64,000 nt of DNA from positions 62,001-126,000 of the forward strand of contig JAUIBE010000003.1 in the NCBI GenBank assembly GCA_030428105.1, written 5' to 3'. Both the position numbers and the translations under genes were made by a program. The notes beneath the pieces were generated by a model, which had not been told where the DNA came from, did not search any database, and was given only the letters and a program-made list of their open reading frames with translations. Origin of the DNA: Gammaproteobacteria bacterium. Lineage in GTDB: Bacteria; Pseudomonadota; Gammaproteobacteria; Xanthomonadales; SZUA-36. Position 1 is the first letter of the stretch, and each line of letters opens with the position of its first letter. Positions 54,741-64,000 of the stretch are shown piece by piece.

Positions 54741-56917
54741 GCCGCGGCCTTTTTCTCCAGCCGCCGGGCGTGCAGCAACGGCTCGGTGTAACCGCTGGGC
54801 TGCTCCTTGCCCTTGAACACCAGGTCGCAGGCGGCCTGGAATGCAATACTGGAATCAAAGCCTGGCGCCATGGGCTGGTAGGCCGGATCATTGGCGTTCT
54901 GCCCATCCACCACCACTGCCATGCGCTCCAGCGTGGCGCGCACCTGGGTCTCGTCGCACACGCCGTGGAACAGCCAGTTGGCAATGTGCTGGCTGGAAAT
55001 GCGCAGGGTGGCGCGGTCCTCCATCAGGCCCACGTCGTGGATGTCGGGAACCTTGGAACAACCCACGCCCTGGTCAATCCAGCGCACCACGTAGCCGAGG
55101 ATGCCCTGGGCGTTGTTGTCCAGCTCGGATTGAATCTCAGCGTCTGAAAGCTCTGCCGGGTTGCCCAACGGCGGGGTGAGGATATCTTCCACGCTGGCGA
55201 TGTCGCGTTCGGCCAATTGCTCCTGGCGTTCGGCCACGTTGAACTGGTGATAATGCATGGCGTGCAGGGTGGCGGCGGTGGGTGACGGCACCCAGGCGCA
55301 ACTGGCGCCCTGCTTCAGGTGGGCCAGCTTGCTGTCCACCATGGCCTTCATTTCGTCGGGCTTGGGCCACATGCCCTTGCCAATCTGCGCCCTTCCGGGC
55401 AGGCCGCACCGGATGCCGATATCGACATTCCAGTCCTCGTAGGCCTGGATCCACGGTTGCGACTTGATGGTCTCCTTGGGCAGCACCGCGCCAGCCACCA
55501 TGCTGGTGTGGATTTCATCGCCGGTGCGGTCGAGGAAGCCGGTGTTGATGAACACCAGGCGCTCGCGCACCGCGTGGATGCACTGCGCAAGGTTCACCGT
55601 GGTGCGGCGCTCTTCGTCCATCACGCCCACCTTCATGGTGTTGCGTTCCAGGCCAAGCAGGTCTTCCACCGCGGCGAACAGGTCGTTGGTCAACGCCGCC
55701 TCGGCCGAACCATGCATCTTGGGCTTGACGATGTACACGCTGCCGGTGCGGCTGTTGCGGTGTTGGCCGAGGCCACCCAGGTCGTGCATCGCGCACGCCG
55801 CGGTCATCACCGCATCCATGATGCCCTCGAAAATTTCGTCGCCGTTGGCGTCGATGATGGCGGGATTGGTCATCAGGTGACCCACGTTACGCACCAGCAT
55901 CAGGCTGCGGCCGGGCAGCTCGACGTTTTCGCCCCGCGCGTTGAGGTAAGTGCGGTCGGCGTTGAGGCGGCGGGTCATGCTTTTGCCACCCTTGGAGAAT
56001 TCGGCCTCGAGGCTGCCATTCATCAGCCCCAGCCAGTTGCGGTACACACCCACCTTGTCCTCGGCATCCACCGCGGCAACCGAATCCTCGCAGTCCTGGA
56101 TGGTGGTGACCGCCGATTCCAGCACCACGTCGGCCACGTTGGCGCGCGCATCGCGCCCGATCGGGTGCTCAGGATCAATCCTGATCTCCAGGTGCAAGCC
56201 GTTGTTACGGAACAGCAGCGACCAGGCAGGCTGGGTACCGGAGAAGCCGCGCCACTGGGCGGGGTTTTCCAGTTCCGTGATCGAGCCGTCTTCCAGGCAG
56301 GCCACCAGCTCGGCGCCAGTTTCGTCCTGCTCCAGGCGATATTCTGTTACCTCCGCGTGACTGCCGTCCGCCAGCGGCACCGCAAGGTCCAGGAACTCTG
56401 CCGCGTACTCGATAACCGCCGCGCCGCGCGCCGGGTTGTAGCCACCAGACTTTTCGCGGCCTTCGCTTTCGTCAATCACATCGGTGCCGTAAAGCGCGTC
56501 GTACAGGCTGCCCCAACGGGCGTTGGCGGCATTCAGCGCAAAGCGCGCGTTGCTTACCGGAACCACCAGTTGCGGGCCCGCTACCGCGGCAATCTCCGCA
56601 TCGACATTGCCGGTGGAGATGGAAAACGCCTCGACCGGCGGTTCAAGGTAGCCAATCTGTGCAAGGAACTGGTGATAAGCGGAACGATCGGCAATGCCCG
56701 GACCGTTTTCCCGGTGATAGGCGTCGATCTGCCGTTGCAGGTCCTCACGTTTGGCCAGCAATTCGCGATTGCGCGGGGCCAGCTCCGCAACGATCCTGGC
56801 CAGACCGGCCCACAGGGCGTCGGCTTCGATTTCAAGGCCCGGCAGCAGTTCTTCCTCGACAAAGGAGACCAGCAGGGGGTGAATGTTCAGGCCGTTCTTT
56901 TCAATACGATCAGTCAT
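54737..56917 (-). CDS. glcB: Malate synthase G
   Basis: A 726-residue enzyme that condenses glyoxylate with acetyl-CoA to malate. The type G length and motifs are present: [31 protein letters not shown], a Mg-binding region near [29 protein letters not shown] and [17 protein letters not shown]. It consumes the glyoxylate that AllA makes. It overlaps the glxR-like gene by eight bases and is convergent with the putative oxygenase. Confidence 0.96.
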   Translation of the reverse strand: MTDRIEKNGLNIHPLLVSFVEEELLPGLEIEADALWAGLARIVAELAPRNRELLAKREDLQRQIDAYHRENGPGIADRSAYHQFLAQIGYLEPPVEAFSISTGNVDAEIAAVAGPQLVVPVSNARFALNAANARWGSLYDALYGTDVIDESEGREKSGGYNPARGAAVIEYAAEFLDLAVPLADGSHAEVTEYRLEQDETGAELVACLEDGSITELENPAQWRGFSGTQPAWSLLFRNNGLHLEIRIDPEHPIGRDARANVADVVLESAVTTIQDCEDSVAAVDAEDKVGVYRNWLGLMNGSLEAEFSKGGKSMTRRLNADRTYLNARGENVELPGRSLMLVRNVGHLMTNPAIIDANGDEIFEGIMDAVMTAACAMHDLGGLGQHRNSRTGSVYIVKPKMHGSAEAALTNDLFAAVEDLLGLERNTMKVGVMDEERRTTVNLAQCIHAVRERLVFINTGFLDRTGDEIHTSMVAGAVLPKETIKSQPWIQAYEDWNVDIGIRCGLPGRAQIGKGMWPKPDEMKAMVDSKLAHLKQGASCAWVPSPTAATLHAMHYHQFNVAERQEQLAERDIASVEDILTPPLGNPAELSDAEIQSELDNNAQGILGYVVRWIDQGVGCSKVPDIHDVGLMEDRATLRISSQHIANWLFHGVCDETQVRATLERMAVVVDGQNANDPAYQPMAPGFDSSIAFQAACDLVFKGKEQPSGYTEPLLHARRLEKKAAA

Positions 56918-57797
56918 GCGTTTCCCGGAATGATTCCAAGGGTTTCAAGAGACTGGAAGTGTCCCACCGACCGCCGCCCATGGCCTGCACTTCCGCGTAA
57001 AACTGGTCCACCAGCGCAGCCACCGGCAGGCGCGCGCCGTTGTTGCGGGCTTCTTCCATCACGTAGCCCAGGTCTTTGCGCATCCAATCCACCGCAAAGC
57101 CGTAATCAAACTTGTCGGCGATCATGGTGGCGGCGCGATTGTCCATCTGCCACGACTGCGCCGCACCTTTCGAGATCACCTCGATCACTTCAGCCGGATC
57201 CAGTCCGGCCTGCTTCGCAAAGTGGATACCCTCGGCCAGGCCCTGGATGGCGCCGGCCAGGCATACCTGGTTGACCATCTTGGCCAACTGGCCGCTGCCC
57301 ACGTCGCCCAGGCGGGCGCGCATTTTTGCGTAGCAGTCGATCACCGGCCCAACCTTTTCGATGGTGGCCGCATCGCCGCCCATCATCACGGTTAGCTGGC
57401 CGTTTTCAGCGCCGGCCTGCCCTCCGGAAACGGGTGCGTCGACGAAGGTGATGCCGTGTTCTGCACAAACCGCCGCCAGCGAACGGGCAACCCGCGCCGA
57501 CGTGGTGGTGTGGTCGACGAACACGCTGCCGGCGGTCATGCCGGTAAAGGCGCCTTCATTGCCAAGCGTCACCTGGCGCAGGTCATCGTCGTTGCCCACG
57601 CAGCAAAAAACGAGATCGCAGCCTGATGCGGCGGCAGCCGGAGTATCGGCCACCTCACCACGGTAAGTCTGCGCCCACGCTTCAGCGCGTTCCCGTGTGC
57701 GGTTGTACACGCGAACCGCGTGGCCGGCTGACGCCAGGTGGCCAGCCATGGGATAGCCCATGACACCAAGGCCGATAAATGCAACGTTGCTGGTCAT
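56910..57797 (-). CDS. 2-hydroxy-3-oxopropionate reductase-like NAD(P) oxidoreductase
   Basis: A 295-residue beta-hydroxyacid dehydrogenase: Rossmann [38 protein letters not shown] and the catalytic lysine in [17 protein letters not shown]. It resembles tartronate semialdehyde reductase (GarR/GlxR), which would follow glyoxylate carboligase, but no gcl is in the window, so 3-hydroxyisobutyrate or a similar substrate is also possible. The ATG at 57797 is preferred to the TTG three bases earlier. It lies upstream of and overlaps glcB. Confidence 0.88.
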   Translation of the reverse strand: MTSNVAFIGLGVMGYPMAGHLASAGHAVRVYNRTRERAEAWAQTYRGEVADTPAAAASGCDLVFCCVGNDDDLRQVTLGNEGAFTGMTAGSVFVDHTTTSARVARSLAAVCAEHGITFVDAPVSGGQAGAENGQLTVMMGGDAATIEKVGPVIDCYAKMRARLGDVGSGQLAKMVNQVCLAGAIQGLAEGIHFAKQAGLDPAEVIEVISKGAAQSWQMDNRAATMIADKFDYGFAVDWMRKDLGYVMEEARNNGARLPVAALVDQFYAEVQAMGGGRWDTSSLLKPLESFRETHD

Positions 57798-57867
57798 CAA
57801 TCAATTCTGCCCGCTCCGGCCCGGGGGCCGGAAGCGTTGTCGGTTTTCATGAAAAAAATCTTCGGAG

Positions 57868-59364
57868 CTAAACGGTTGGTTGAATATTGGCGTTCAGGCG
57901 AAACAGGTTGGCCGGGTCGTACTGGTTCTTGACCCGGACAAGGCGATTCAGGTTTGCGCCGTAGTTGGCATTTACCTCGGCCTGGGTTTCATCACCCAGG
58001 TCGTTAACGTAGAAGCCCCGGGTGTATTTGTCCACCTGGTCCCAGTGCTCACGCAGGTATTCAATGTGCGGCGCGCCATCGGTGCCGGCCGGCCAGCCCA
58101 CGAAGGAAAACATTTCGTGGCCAGCATCACGCTCAGTAAATGCCGTGTCGGCGTAAGGCACGCGGTTGATGGCGCCGCCGCAGTGGCCGAACGAAGTCCA
58201 GGTGGCGCGGCCCGGGTCGCCATGGAAACTTTCCAGCAAAGCGCTAATCAGGTCGTCGGAAATGGTGTCAACGAACCCGGACTTCATGTATGAACCGTTG
58301 GCGCGGGGATCATCCATGTCGCCCGATTTCTGAAGCGCCACGTAATCCCAGGTCTTCACCGTGTTGGCTACCGGCCCCAGTTTTTCGATGGGCGCCAGCA
58401 ACTGCTCCGCTTTTTCGGGTGGCCCGCTGTACACGATACCGAGCACGGTGACCGGGTCGCTGCCAGGAAACGCACCGATAAACGGCGCCACAAGCAGTTC
58501 ATCCGGCGCCGTGGCGCCATACTCGGAGACGAAACGCAAGACATCGGCGCGCTTGTCGGGCGTGAACATGTAGCGCCCGGCAATCACCTCGCGATCCTGC
58601 TCATGCAACTGGAACTCGAATGCGGTGACCACGCCGAAGTTTCCGCCACCACCGCGCACCGCCCAGTGCAGGTCGGGGTTTTCATCGAAGCTGGCGCGGC
58701 GAAGCTGGCCATCGGCGGTAACGATGTCTACCGAGCGCACGTTGTCACAGGCCAGGCCGAATTTGCGTGCCAACCGGCCGAAACCGCCGCCAAGGGTCAG
58801 CCCGCCCACACCGGTGTGCGACACCGAACCGGCGGTGGTCACCAGGCCATTGGCCATGGTTTCAAAATCCATCTCGCCCAAAAGACTGCCACCGGCCACC
58901 CAGGCGCGCTGCGCCACCGGGTCGACGCGCACATTTCGCATCAGCGAAAGGTCAATCTGCATGCCGCCATCGCAGGTGGAGATGCCCGAAAAAGCGTGCC
59001 CGCCGCATTTGACCGCGGTGACCAGGCTTTCCTGGCTGGCAAACTGCACCGCCAACTGCACATCGGCCGCGCCCAGGGGTTGCACCACCATGGCCGGGAA
59101 CTTGTTGATATCGGGGTTCAACACCAGCCTGGCCATCTCGTAGGCTTCGCTCCCGGGAAGCAGCAGGTTGCCCCGCAAGCTATCGGAAAGCTCCTGCACT
59201 GCAGCACGGCTGAGCTGCTTTTCCTGGCCATCCAGGGTCATGGCCTGGATGTCGGCCTCCACCACCTGGCCACCATCGGCCATTGCGGCCCGGATCAGGC
59301 CCTGGTGCAACGACAACGCGACCGAGGCGGCCACGGAAGACTTGAGGAAAAACCGGCGTTTCAT
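57868..59364 (-). CDS. Tat-exported FAD-linked oxidoreductase (BBE type)
   Basis: A 498-residue flavoprotein. The N-terminus MKRRFFLKSSVAASVALSLH is a twin-arginine signal. The FAD domain has CGGHAFSGIS (His for 8-alpha linkage) and GVGGLTLGGGFGRLARKFGL; the usual bicovalent cysteine before VGVGG is a Ser in AGSVSHTG, so only one covalent bond is expected. The berberine-bridge C-terminus is present (YGANLNRLVRVKNQYDPANL). Substrate unknown. ATG at 59364 is chosen for the Tat signal. Confidence 0.88.
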   Translation of the reverse strand: MKRRFFLKSSVAASVALSLHQGLIRAAMADGGQVVEADIQAMTLDGQEKQLSRAAVQELSDSLRGNLLLPGSEAYEMARLVLNPDINKFPAMVVQPLGAADVQLAVQFASQESLVTAVKCGGHAFSGISTCDGGMQIDLSLMRNVRVDPVAQRAWVAGGSLLGEMDFETMANGLVTTAGSVSHTGVGGLTLGGGFGRLARKFGLACDNVRSVDIVTADGQLRRASFDENPDLHWAVRGGGGNFGVVTAFEFQLHEQDREVIAGRYMFTPDKRADVLRFVSEYGATAPDELLVAPFIGAFPGSDPVTVLGIVYSGPPEKAEQLLAPIEKLGPVANTVKTWDYVALQKSGDMDDPRANGSYMKSGFVDTISDDLISALLESFHGDPGRATWTSFGHCGGAINRVPYADTAFTERDAGHEMFSFVGWPAGTDGAPHIEYLREHWDQVDKYTRGFYVNDLGDETQAEVNANYGANLNRLVRVKNQYDPANLFRLNANIQPTV

Positions 59365-59435
59365 TTGCGCGCTCCGGGTCAGCGACAGAACCTCCACTCA
59401 GTATAGAGGTTTATTCCCGGCCTGCGGTACCGCTG

Positions 59436-60464
59436 CTAGCGTCGGGTGAGCCCCAGGTGCACCAAGGCATAGCCCGAAAGAAAAATCTGCGCGGCGGCCA
59501 GGCCGATGATTTCGCCGTCCTCGGTGGCGCGAATCACCGTATGGCGGTCGGTCAGCGGGTCAATGATGGTGCCCAGCACCTGCCCGGACTCCACCGTTTC
59601 TCCCAACTCCGCCGATGGGAAGAAAAAGCCACCTGCACCCACGGGCACGCGCACCCAGGTGGTGTCCGCGTAGATCCGGGAATTCGGAATCTCGAGTTCC
59701 TGCGGGCCCTCCACCATGCCGAGGTAGGCCATCACACTGTCGATACCCCGCACACCGGCAGCGATCTGGTCGAGATCGAACCGTAGCGGCTCACCGGCCT
59801 CGTAGATGATGGAGGGAATGCCGGCGTCGTGGGCCTCGCGGCGAATACTGCCCGCGGGCCCATCGCCGAGCACGATGATGCCCACACCGAAGTGGCGGGC
59901 CAGTTCCAGGCCCTCGGGGTCACCGTTGGAGACGCGAATCTGCGGGTGGTTGGCGCGCGCGAATGAACCGGTATGCAGGTCGATCAGGTAATGGCAGTTG
60001 TTGGTGATTTCGGTGAACAGGGTGTAGGCCACGATCGCCGAAGCGCTGCCGCGCGAGCGACCGGGAAATTCGCGGTTAAGATCGCGCCTGTCGGCCATGT
60101 AGCGGTTACCAGTGCGCACGCCTGCCGCGTTCACCATGGGAAAAGCAATGACTGTTCCGGACAGCGATTCGGGGTCGATCCAGCTGAACGCGCGGCGGGC
60201 AATTTCGGTGCCGTTGATCTCATCACCGTGAATGCCGGCGGTGATGCACAGGGTAGGCCCCTTGCTGCGACCACGCGCCACGAACACCGGCGCATCCAGG
60301 AAAGCCGCCTCGAAACTGGTTTCACCCCCGTAGGGAAAACGCTGGCTCTCACCGGGCCAGATCTCGCGACCGGCTACCTTGACCGGCCCCCATTGTGCGG
60401 CCTGCGCTGCGCAGGAAAATATGACCAGGGCGCCCATTAGCCAGGCGCTGTTACACACTCTCAT
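59436..60464 (-). CDS. Exported succinylglutamate desuccinylase/aspartoacylase-family protein
   Basis: A 342-residue M14-like zinc deacylase with a signal peptide (MRVCNSAWLMGALVIFSCAA, cleavage near AQA). Zinc ligands are His and Glu in GIHGDEINGTE and the later His in LIDLHTGS; a C-terminal barrel-sandwich domain follows (VESGQVLGTIIDP). Cytoplasmic relatives remove succinyl or acetyl groups from amino acids; periplasmic placement is less usual and the substrate is unknown. It lies divergent from the sigma/FecR/receptor set across 133 bases. Confidence 0.87.
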   Translation of the reverse strand: MRVCNSAWLMGALVIFSCAAQAAQWGPVKVAGREIWPGESQRFPYGGETSFEAAFLDAPVFVARGRSKGPTLCITAGIHGDEINGTEIARRAFSWIDPESLSGTVIAFPMVNAAGVRTGNRYMADRRDLNREFPGRSRGSASAIVAYTLFTEITNNCHYLIDLHTGSFARANHPQIRVSNGDPEGLELARHFGVGIIVLGDGPAGSIRREAHDAGIPSIIYEAGEPLRFDLDQIAAGVRGIDSVMAYLGMVEGPQELEIPNSRIYADTTWVRVPVGAGGFFFPSAELGETVESGQVLGTIIDPLTDRHTVIRATEDGEIIGLAAAQIFLSGYALVHLGLTRR

Positions 60465-60597
60465 GAGCTATATCCTATCGTTCTTGTTCCGCTGCCTGCT
60501 GTTCAGACCGGCCAAACCCTGGAAGTTCCTTCAAACGACCGGTTTTAAGGAGACGTTCGTCTAAGATCATAGTAGCGGCTGACTGCATGGCGAACGC

Positions 60598-61206
60598 ATG
60601 CTGACACACTTGGAAGACAGGAAACTCGCACGCCGGCTGAAGGCGGGCGACGAACGCGCGTTCCACCAGTTCTTCGACGATCATTTCGCCCGGCTTTATC
60701 GCTTTGTACTGTCGCGTACAGGGCACGACGAGGAGGCAGCCTGCGAGATCGTCCAGTCATCCATGTCCAAGGCGCTGCGCAATATTGGCCGCTACCGCGC
60801 CGAGGCAGCCCTGTTCACCTGGCTGTGCAGCATTGCCCGCAACGAAACCATCGATTGGGCGCGGCGCAACGCGAAGTACCGCGAAACCATCGTGCACACC
60901 GAGGACAGCCCGGAGATTCGCGCGGCGGTGGATTCTTTCCTGGCGCCGGCAGCCAATGAACCATCGCGCAACATGCGCGCCCAGGAACTCAGGCGCCTGA
61001 TCCAGGTGGCGCTGGATCACTTGCCGCCCAACTACGGCAATGCGCTGGAATGGAAGTACATCCAGGGCCATTCGGTAAAACAGATCGCGGTGTGGCTGGG
61101 GGTCAGCCCGGACGCGGCTCAATCACTGCTGGCGCGGGCCAAGCGGGCCTTTGCGGAGGTCTACACCGAATTGTCCCGACCCGTGACCAAAGAGGCGGAA
61201 GGATGA
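60598..61206 (+). CDS. ECF-type RNA polymerase sigma factor
   Basis: A 202-residue sigma factor with region 2 (FVLSRTGHDEEAACEIVQSS, then FTWLCSIARNETIDWARRN) and region 4 (LPPNYGNALEWKYIQGHSVK, then GVSPDAAQSLLARAKRA). The stop overlaps the FecR gene by four bases. No good SD precedes the ATG at 60598. By the FecIRA model it is held by the FecR partner until the receptor binds its ligand, then directs transcription of this set. Confidence 0.93.
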   Translation: MLTHLEDRKLARRLKAGDERAFHQFFDDHFARLYRFVLSRTGHDEEAACEIVQSSMSKALRNIGRYRAEAALFTWLCSIARNETIDWARRNAKYRETIVHTEDSPEIRAAVDSFLAPAANEPSRNMRAQELRRLIQVALDHLPPNYGNALEWKYIQGHSVKQIAVWLGVSPDAAQSLLARAKRAFAEVYTELSRPVTKEAEG

Positions 61207-62213
61207 ATCACAAAGACAACCAGGCTGGGCACAGCCGCGAAGACCGGATTGAAGCGCTGCTGCGCGAAGCGGCGGTACGCGAACGGCCGTCACAGGCCGA
61301 TGAAGTGGCGATTCGCGAAGCCCTCCACGCCGAGTGGAAGGCTGCGACCACCAAGCGCAAACGCCTGAAAGCAGGAGGCTTCGCCGTGGCGGCCGCGCTG
61401 CTCGTCGCGGTGGTGGCCTTCCAACTGAACGAAGCCGGTTCCGGGCCCGCGCCGGCGGCGGTGACGCTGGCTAGCGTGGACATTATTGAGGGCATAGCTG
61501 AAACCAGCGTGGGGGACGAGCCGCCCACCGGGCGTGTTACGCAAGACAGCAATCTCTCCAGCGGCACAAGCCTTTCAACCACTGCCGGCGCCGCCTTGTC
61601 GCTGACCTGGCGCGATGGTAGCTCGGTACGCATCAACCAGCAAACCCGCTTGCGCTTTACCCACGCCGGCGAGATCGAGTTGCTTGAAGGTCAGGTCTAC
61701 ATTGACTCGCGCGACCGGCCCGCCGACGCGCTCTCCCCGGCGCTGCTCACCCCGGCCGGCCTGGTCCGGCACACCGGCACCCGCTATATGACCAGTGTCG
61801 AAGCCGGGCAAACCCGGGTGCGGGTGCGCGATGGCGCGGTGGCGCTGGATTGGACAGACGGCGCACACACGGCCAGCCAAGGACAGGAGGTTTCAGCAAG
61901 GGCGGGCACTGCGCCGGTGGTGCGCAATATTGCCACCTACGGCGAGGACTGGGCCTGGGCCGATTCGCTGGCCGAACCGTTTGACGCCAATGGGCGAACG
62001 ATTGCCGAATTCCTCGAGTGGGTGGGCCACGAAACCGGCCACGAGATCCGCTACGAATCACCGCGCGCGTCACAGCTTGCCCATGAAACCCAACTGCGAG
62101 GCGAAGTCACGCTGGACCCGATGCGCGCGCTGGACCTGGTGCTGCAAACCAGCGAACTGAGCGCGCAGGTGGATCATGGGATAATCACCGTGAGGCTTCG
62201 AACCAGCAACTAG
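61203..62213 (+). CDS. FecR-domain transmembrane sigma regulator
   Basis: A 336-residue inner-membrane protein. A cytoplasmic N-terminal helix region of about 55 residues precedes one membrane segment (about 58-75) and the FecR domain (GTSLSTTAGAALSLTWRDGS, then GLVRHTGTRYMTSVEAGQTR). A C-terminal STN-like fold follows (TIAEFLEWVGHETGHEIRYE, then LDPMRALDLVLQTSEL), which could contact the receptor's own N-terminal domain. ATG at 61203 overlaps the sigma gene stop (ATGA). It relays the receptor state to the sigma factor. Confidence 0.9.
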   Translation: MNHKDNQAGHSREDRIEALLREAAVRERPSQADEVAIREALHAEWKAATTKRKRLKAGGFAVAAALLVAVVAFQLNEAGSGPAPAAVTLASVDIIEGIAETSVGDEPPTGRVTQDSNLSSGTSLSTTAGAALSLTWRDGSSVRINQQTRLRFTHAGEIELLEGQVYIDSRDRPADALSPALLTPAGLVRHTGTRYMTSVEAGQTRVRVRDGAVALDWTDGAHTASQGQEVSARAGTAPVVRNIATYGEDWAWADSLAEPFDANGRTIAEFLEWVGHETGHEIRYESPRASQLAHETQLRGEVTLDPMRALDLVLQTSELSAQVDHGIITVRLRTSN

Positions 62214-62222
62214 GAGCGCTCA

Positions 62223-64000
62223 TTGCCCAGGATCGCGCACGCGCCGAGATCCAGCGCCGGCCGCAAAGGCCGGGCGGGCGTGATGTGCCTGCTGCTGATG
62301 CTTTGCGGCATCGCCACGGGCGTGCACGGCGCGCAGACCCCGCTAGCCGGCCAGCCGATCCAGGCGGTGCTCGACGCGGTTCGCGATTCCGGTATTCCCA
62401 TTGTCTACAGCACCGCCCTGGTCACTCCCGACCTGGTGGTGAAGTCTGAACCGCTGTTCCAGGACCCGCTGCTGCGCGCCCGCGAGGTATTGGAGCCGCA
62501 CGGCCTGACCCTGCTGGAATCAGATGGCCTGTACCTGGTGGTGCGGGCGGCGCGCTCGCCCGGTTCATCATCCGGGGCGAACGCCAGTACGCAAGCCAGC
62601 GCCATCGACGATGACACCCCGCGTGAACTGGAGCCGATCAGTGTTTCGGCCAGCCGCTACCTGCTGTGGTCAAATTCGAATTTCTACATCGACCAGCGCG
62701 CCATCCAGGCCCTGCCCGACCTGGGTGAAGATCCGGTGCGAACCGCCCAGCGCCTCCCCGGCGCCGCCGCGGGCGGCCTGTCATCCCGTTCGCACTTTCG
62801 CGGCGGCGAGCACAACGAGACCGCCATTTACCTCAACGGCCTCAAGCTGCTGGACCCGTTCCACATCCGCGACTACCACAACATTTTCTCGACCATCGAC
62901 GCCCGTGCAATTTCCGGCATCGAGGCCTACACCGGCGGCTACCCGGCAGCCTACGGCGACCAGATGAGCGGCATGTTGCTGATGGAAACCCGCGAGCCGG
63001 AAGCGCCATTGGCCACCGAACTGGGACTGAGCGTGTACAACACCTCGATCCTCAACAGCGGCTATCGCGGTGAGTCGAACATTCACTGGCTGTTCTCGGC
63101 GCGCCGCAGCAACCTCGACGCGGTGCTGAGCGACAGCCTGGGCAAACCCGACTATTTCGATGTTTTTGCCTCGCTGGGCTGGGCGCCATCCGCCAACCAC
63201 GCGCTGACGTTCAATGTTCTTTACGCCGACGACGACGTGACCGTAATCACCGAGGACCAGCCGGATGAACTGGAGCAATCGGTCAGCTCCACCCGCAGCG
63301 AGACGCTGTGGCTGACCCTGGATGACCAGTGGACGCCATACCTGTCTTCACGCACCACCTTGTCGTGGACCTCGCTCGACAATTCCCGCATTGCCGAGGT
63401 TAACGACCCCGACCGCATGCAGGCGGCGGTTCGCGACCTGCGCGACGCCGATATTCTTGGCCTGGAGCAACACTGGCAGTTCAGCGGCATCCGCAATCAC
63501 CTGTTGAGCTGGGGCTTCAGCGCAAGCCACCAGGATGCGAACTACGACTACCGCTCGGCAGCCGCTTACGACGGGTTCTACGAGTTCTACCCCGGCATCA
63601 CCAACCCCACCCAGTCTCGAATCGTGGCGGCGCCTGGCGGCAATGGCTACAGCCTGTTCGTTTCCGACCGCTGGCAAGCCACGGAAAATACGGGCTTGCA
63701 GTTCGGGCTGCGCTGGGATCGCCAGGACTGGACCGAGCCCGATTTCAGCAGCCAACTCAGCCCACGCATCAGCGTGCTGCAGCGCCTGGGGCCCAACTCT
63801 GAACTGAGGCTTACCTGGGGCCGTTACTACCAGTCACAGTCGGTGATGGAGTTGCAGGTTGAAGATGGGCTGCAGCAATTCTTTGCGCCGCAACGGGCCG
63901 ACCACTGGATTGCCGGCTTCCAGCATCGCTTTGCCAACGGATACCGGCTGCGGCTGGAGGCGTTCGACAAGCAATACGATCACCTCAAACCGCGCTTCGA
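62223..64000 (+). CDS. TonB-dependent receptor with STN domain, 3' end outside window
   Basis: Outer-membrane receptor, 592 codons visible and still open at the window end. The signal peptide region has VMCLLLMLCGIATGVHGAQ, then an STN-type secretin-like N-terminal domain (QAVLDAVRDSGIPIVYSTAL, about 45-105), a plug with RTAQRLPGAAAGGLSSRSHF and TAIYLNGLKLLDPFH, and barrel strands. I chose the TTG at 62223 because TAGGAG lies six bases before it, formed by the FecR stop codon itself; GTG 62280 or ATG 62283 are alternatives. Ligand unknown. The STN domain marks it as a signalling receptor for the FecR protein. Confidence 0.92.
   Translation, partial: MPRIAHAPRSSAGRKGRAGVMCLLLMLCGIATGVHGAQTPLAGQPIQAVLDAVRDSGIPIVYSTALVTPDLVVKSEPLFQDPLLRAREVLEPHGLTLLESDGLYLVVRAARSPGSSSGANASTQASAIDDDTPRELEPISVSASRYLLWSNSNFYIDQRAIQALPDLGEDPVRTAQRLPGAAAGGLSSRSHFRGGEHNETAIYLNGLKLLDPFHIRDYHNIFSTIDARAISGIEAYTGGYPAAYGDQMSGMLLMETREPEAPLATELGLSVYNTSILNSGYRGESNIHWLFSARRSNLDAVLSDSLGKPDYFDVFASLGWAPSANHALTFNVLYADDDVTVITEDQPDELEQSVSSTRSETLWLTLDDQWTPYLSSRTTLSWTSLDNSRIAEVNDPDRMQAAVRDLRDADILGLEQHWQFSGIRNHLLSWGFSASHQDANYDYRSAAAYDGFYEFYPGITNPTQSRIVAAPGGNGYSLFVSDRWQATENTGLQFGLRWDRQDWTEPDFSSQLSPRISVLQRLGPNSELRLTWGRYYQSQSVMELQVEDGLQQFFAPQRADHWIAGFQHRFANGYRLRLEAFDKQYDHLKPRF

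Noticed and set aside
55319-57274. 651-codon plus-strand frame opposite glcB and the reductase gene.
   Set aside because: It spans two real genes on the other strand and has shadow-like composition.
62211-62225. FecR and the TonB receptor being one gene split by a TAG codon, since both are in the same frame.
   Set aside because: The TAG is part of a well-placed SD for the TTG start, and the receptor has its own signal peptide; two genes are the normal layout.

Overview
The window is GC-rich, densely coded bacterial chromosome from a gammaproteobacterium, most likely near the Xanthomonadales or Wenzhouxiangella-like lineages. The evidence is gene order and family content: rph-rdgB-hemW divergent from yicC-gmk-rpoZ-spoT-ridA-recG, rpmE2 next to gltA, a tamA-tamB pair, a FlgO/TolB-like TPR membrane protein, and secreted proteins carrying W-Y-rich C-terminal repeats. 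The taxonomic call is inference; no rRNA or tRNA gene was seen.

Bases 1-16400 are mostly housekeeping. They hold the 3' part of mrcA (PBP1A) with an overlapping conserved gene, a repeat-rich gap, gltA, rpmE2, hemW, rdgB and rph on the minus strand, then the yicC-to-recG run on the plus strand (guanylate kinase, RNA polymerase omega, the (p)ppGpp enzyme SpoT, RidA, RecG). A TPR sensor-like membrane protein faces recG.

Bases 16600-29300 are mixed. They hold a P-II protein and ubiK, a compact AT-rich XRE/nucleotidyltransferase toxin-antitoxin-like module with its own palindromic operator, comM, a YcaC-like hydrolase and a pirin divergent from a LysR regulator, a LytS/LytTR two-component pair, and an RND efflux permease with its adaptor. 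A 301-base gap with four successive hairpins follows.

Bases 29583-41700 hold tamA-tamB for outer-membrane assembly, a secreted helical protein coupled to a secreted M14 zinc carboxypeptidase with duplicated C-terminal repeats, a DUF3144-like small protein, moaA-moaD-moaE for molybdenum cofactor, and a secreted protein of unknown function.

Bases 41692-57800 are the most coherent part: a near-complete purine catabolic island. One minus-strand run of nine almost fused genes (hiuH, xdhA, xdhB, xdhC, adenine deaminase, puuD, moaC, tspO, methyltransferase) faces a plus-strand run (puuE, uraD, alc, allA). Together these take adenine or hypoxanthine through xanthine, urate, hydroxyisourate, OHCU, allantoin and allantoate to ureidoglycolate and then glyoxylate plus urea. 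Malate synthase G and a tartronate-semialdehyde-reductase-like enzyme next door can use glyoxylate-derived carbon. Moco genes on the left supply the cofactor for xanthine dehydrogenase. A TusA-like protein and a TIGR02466-type putative oxygenase sit inside the island without an obvious assigned step.

Bases 57868-64000 hold a Tat-exported FAD oxidoreductase, an exported AstE/AspA-type deacylase, and an ECF sigma factor / FecR / TonB-dependent receptor set, with the receptor cut by the window end. The purine island and the TA module are the best targets for follow-up. I did not find a clearly unprecedented system.
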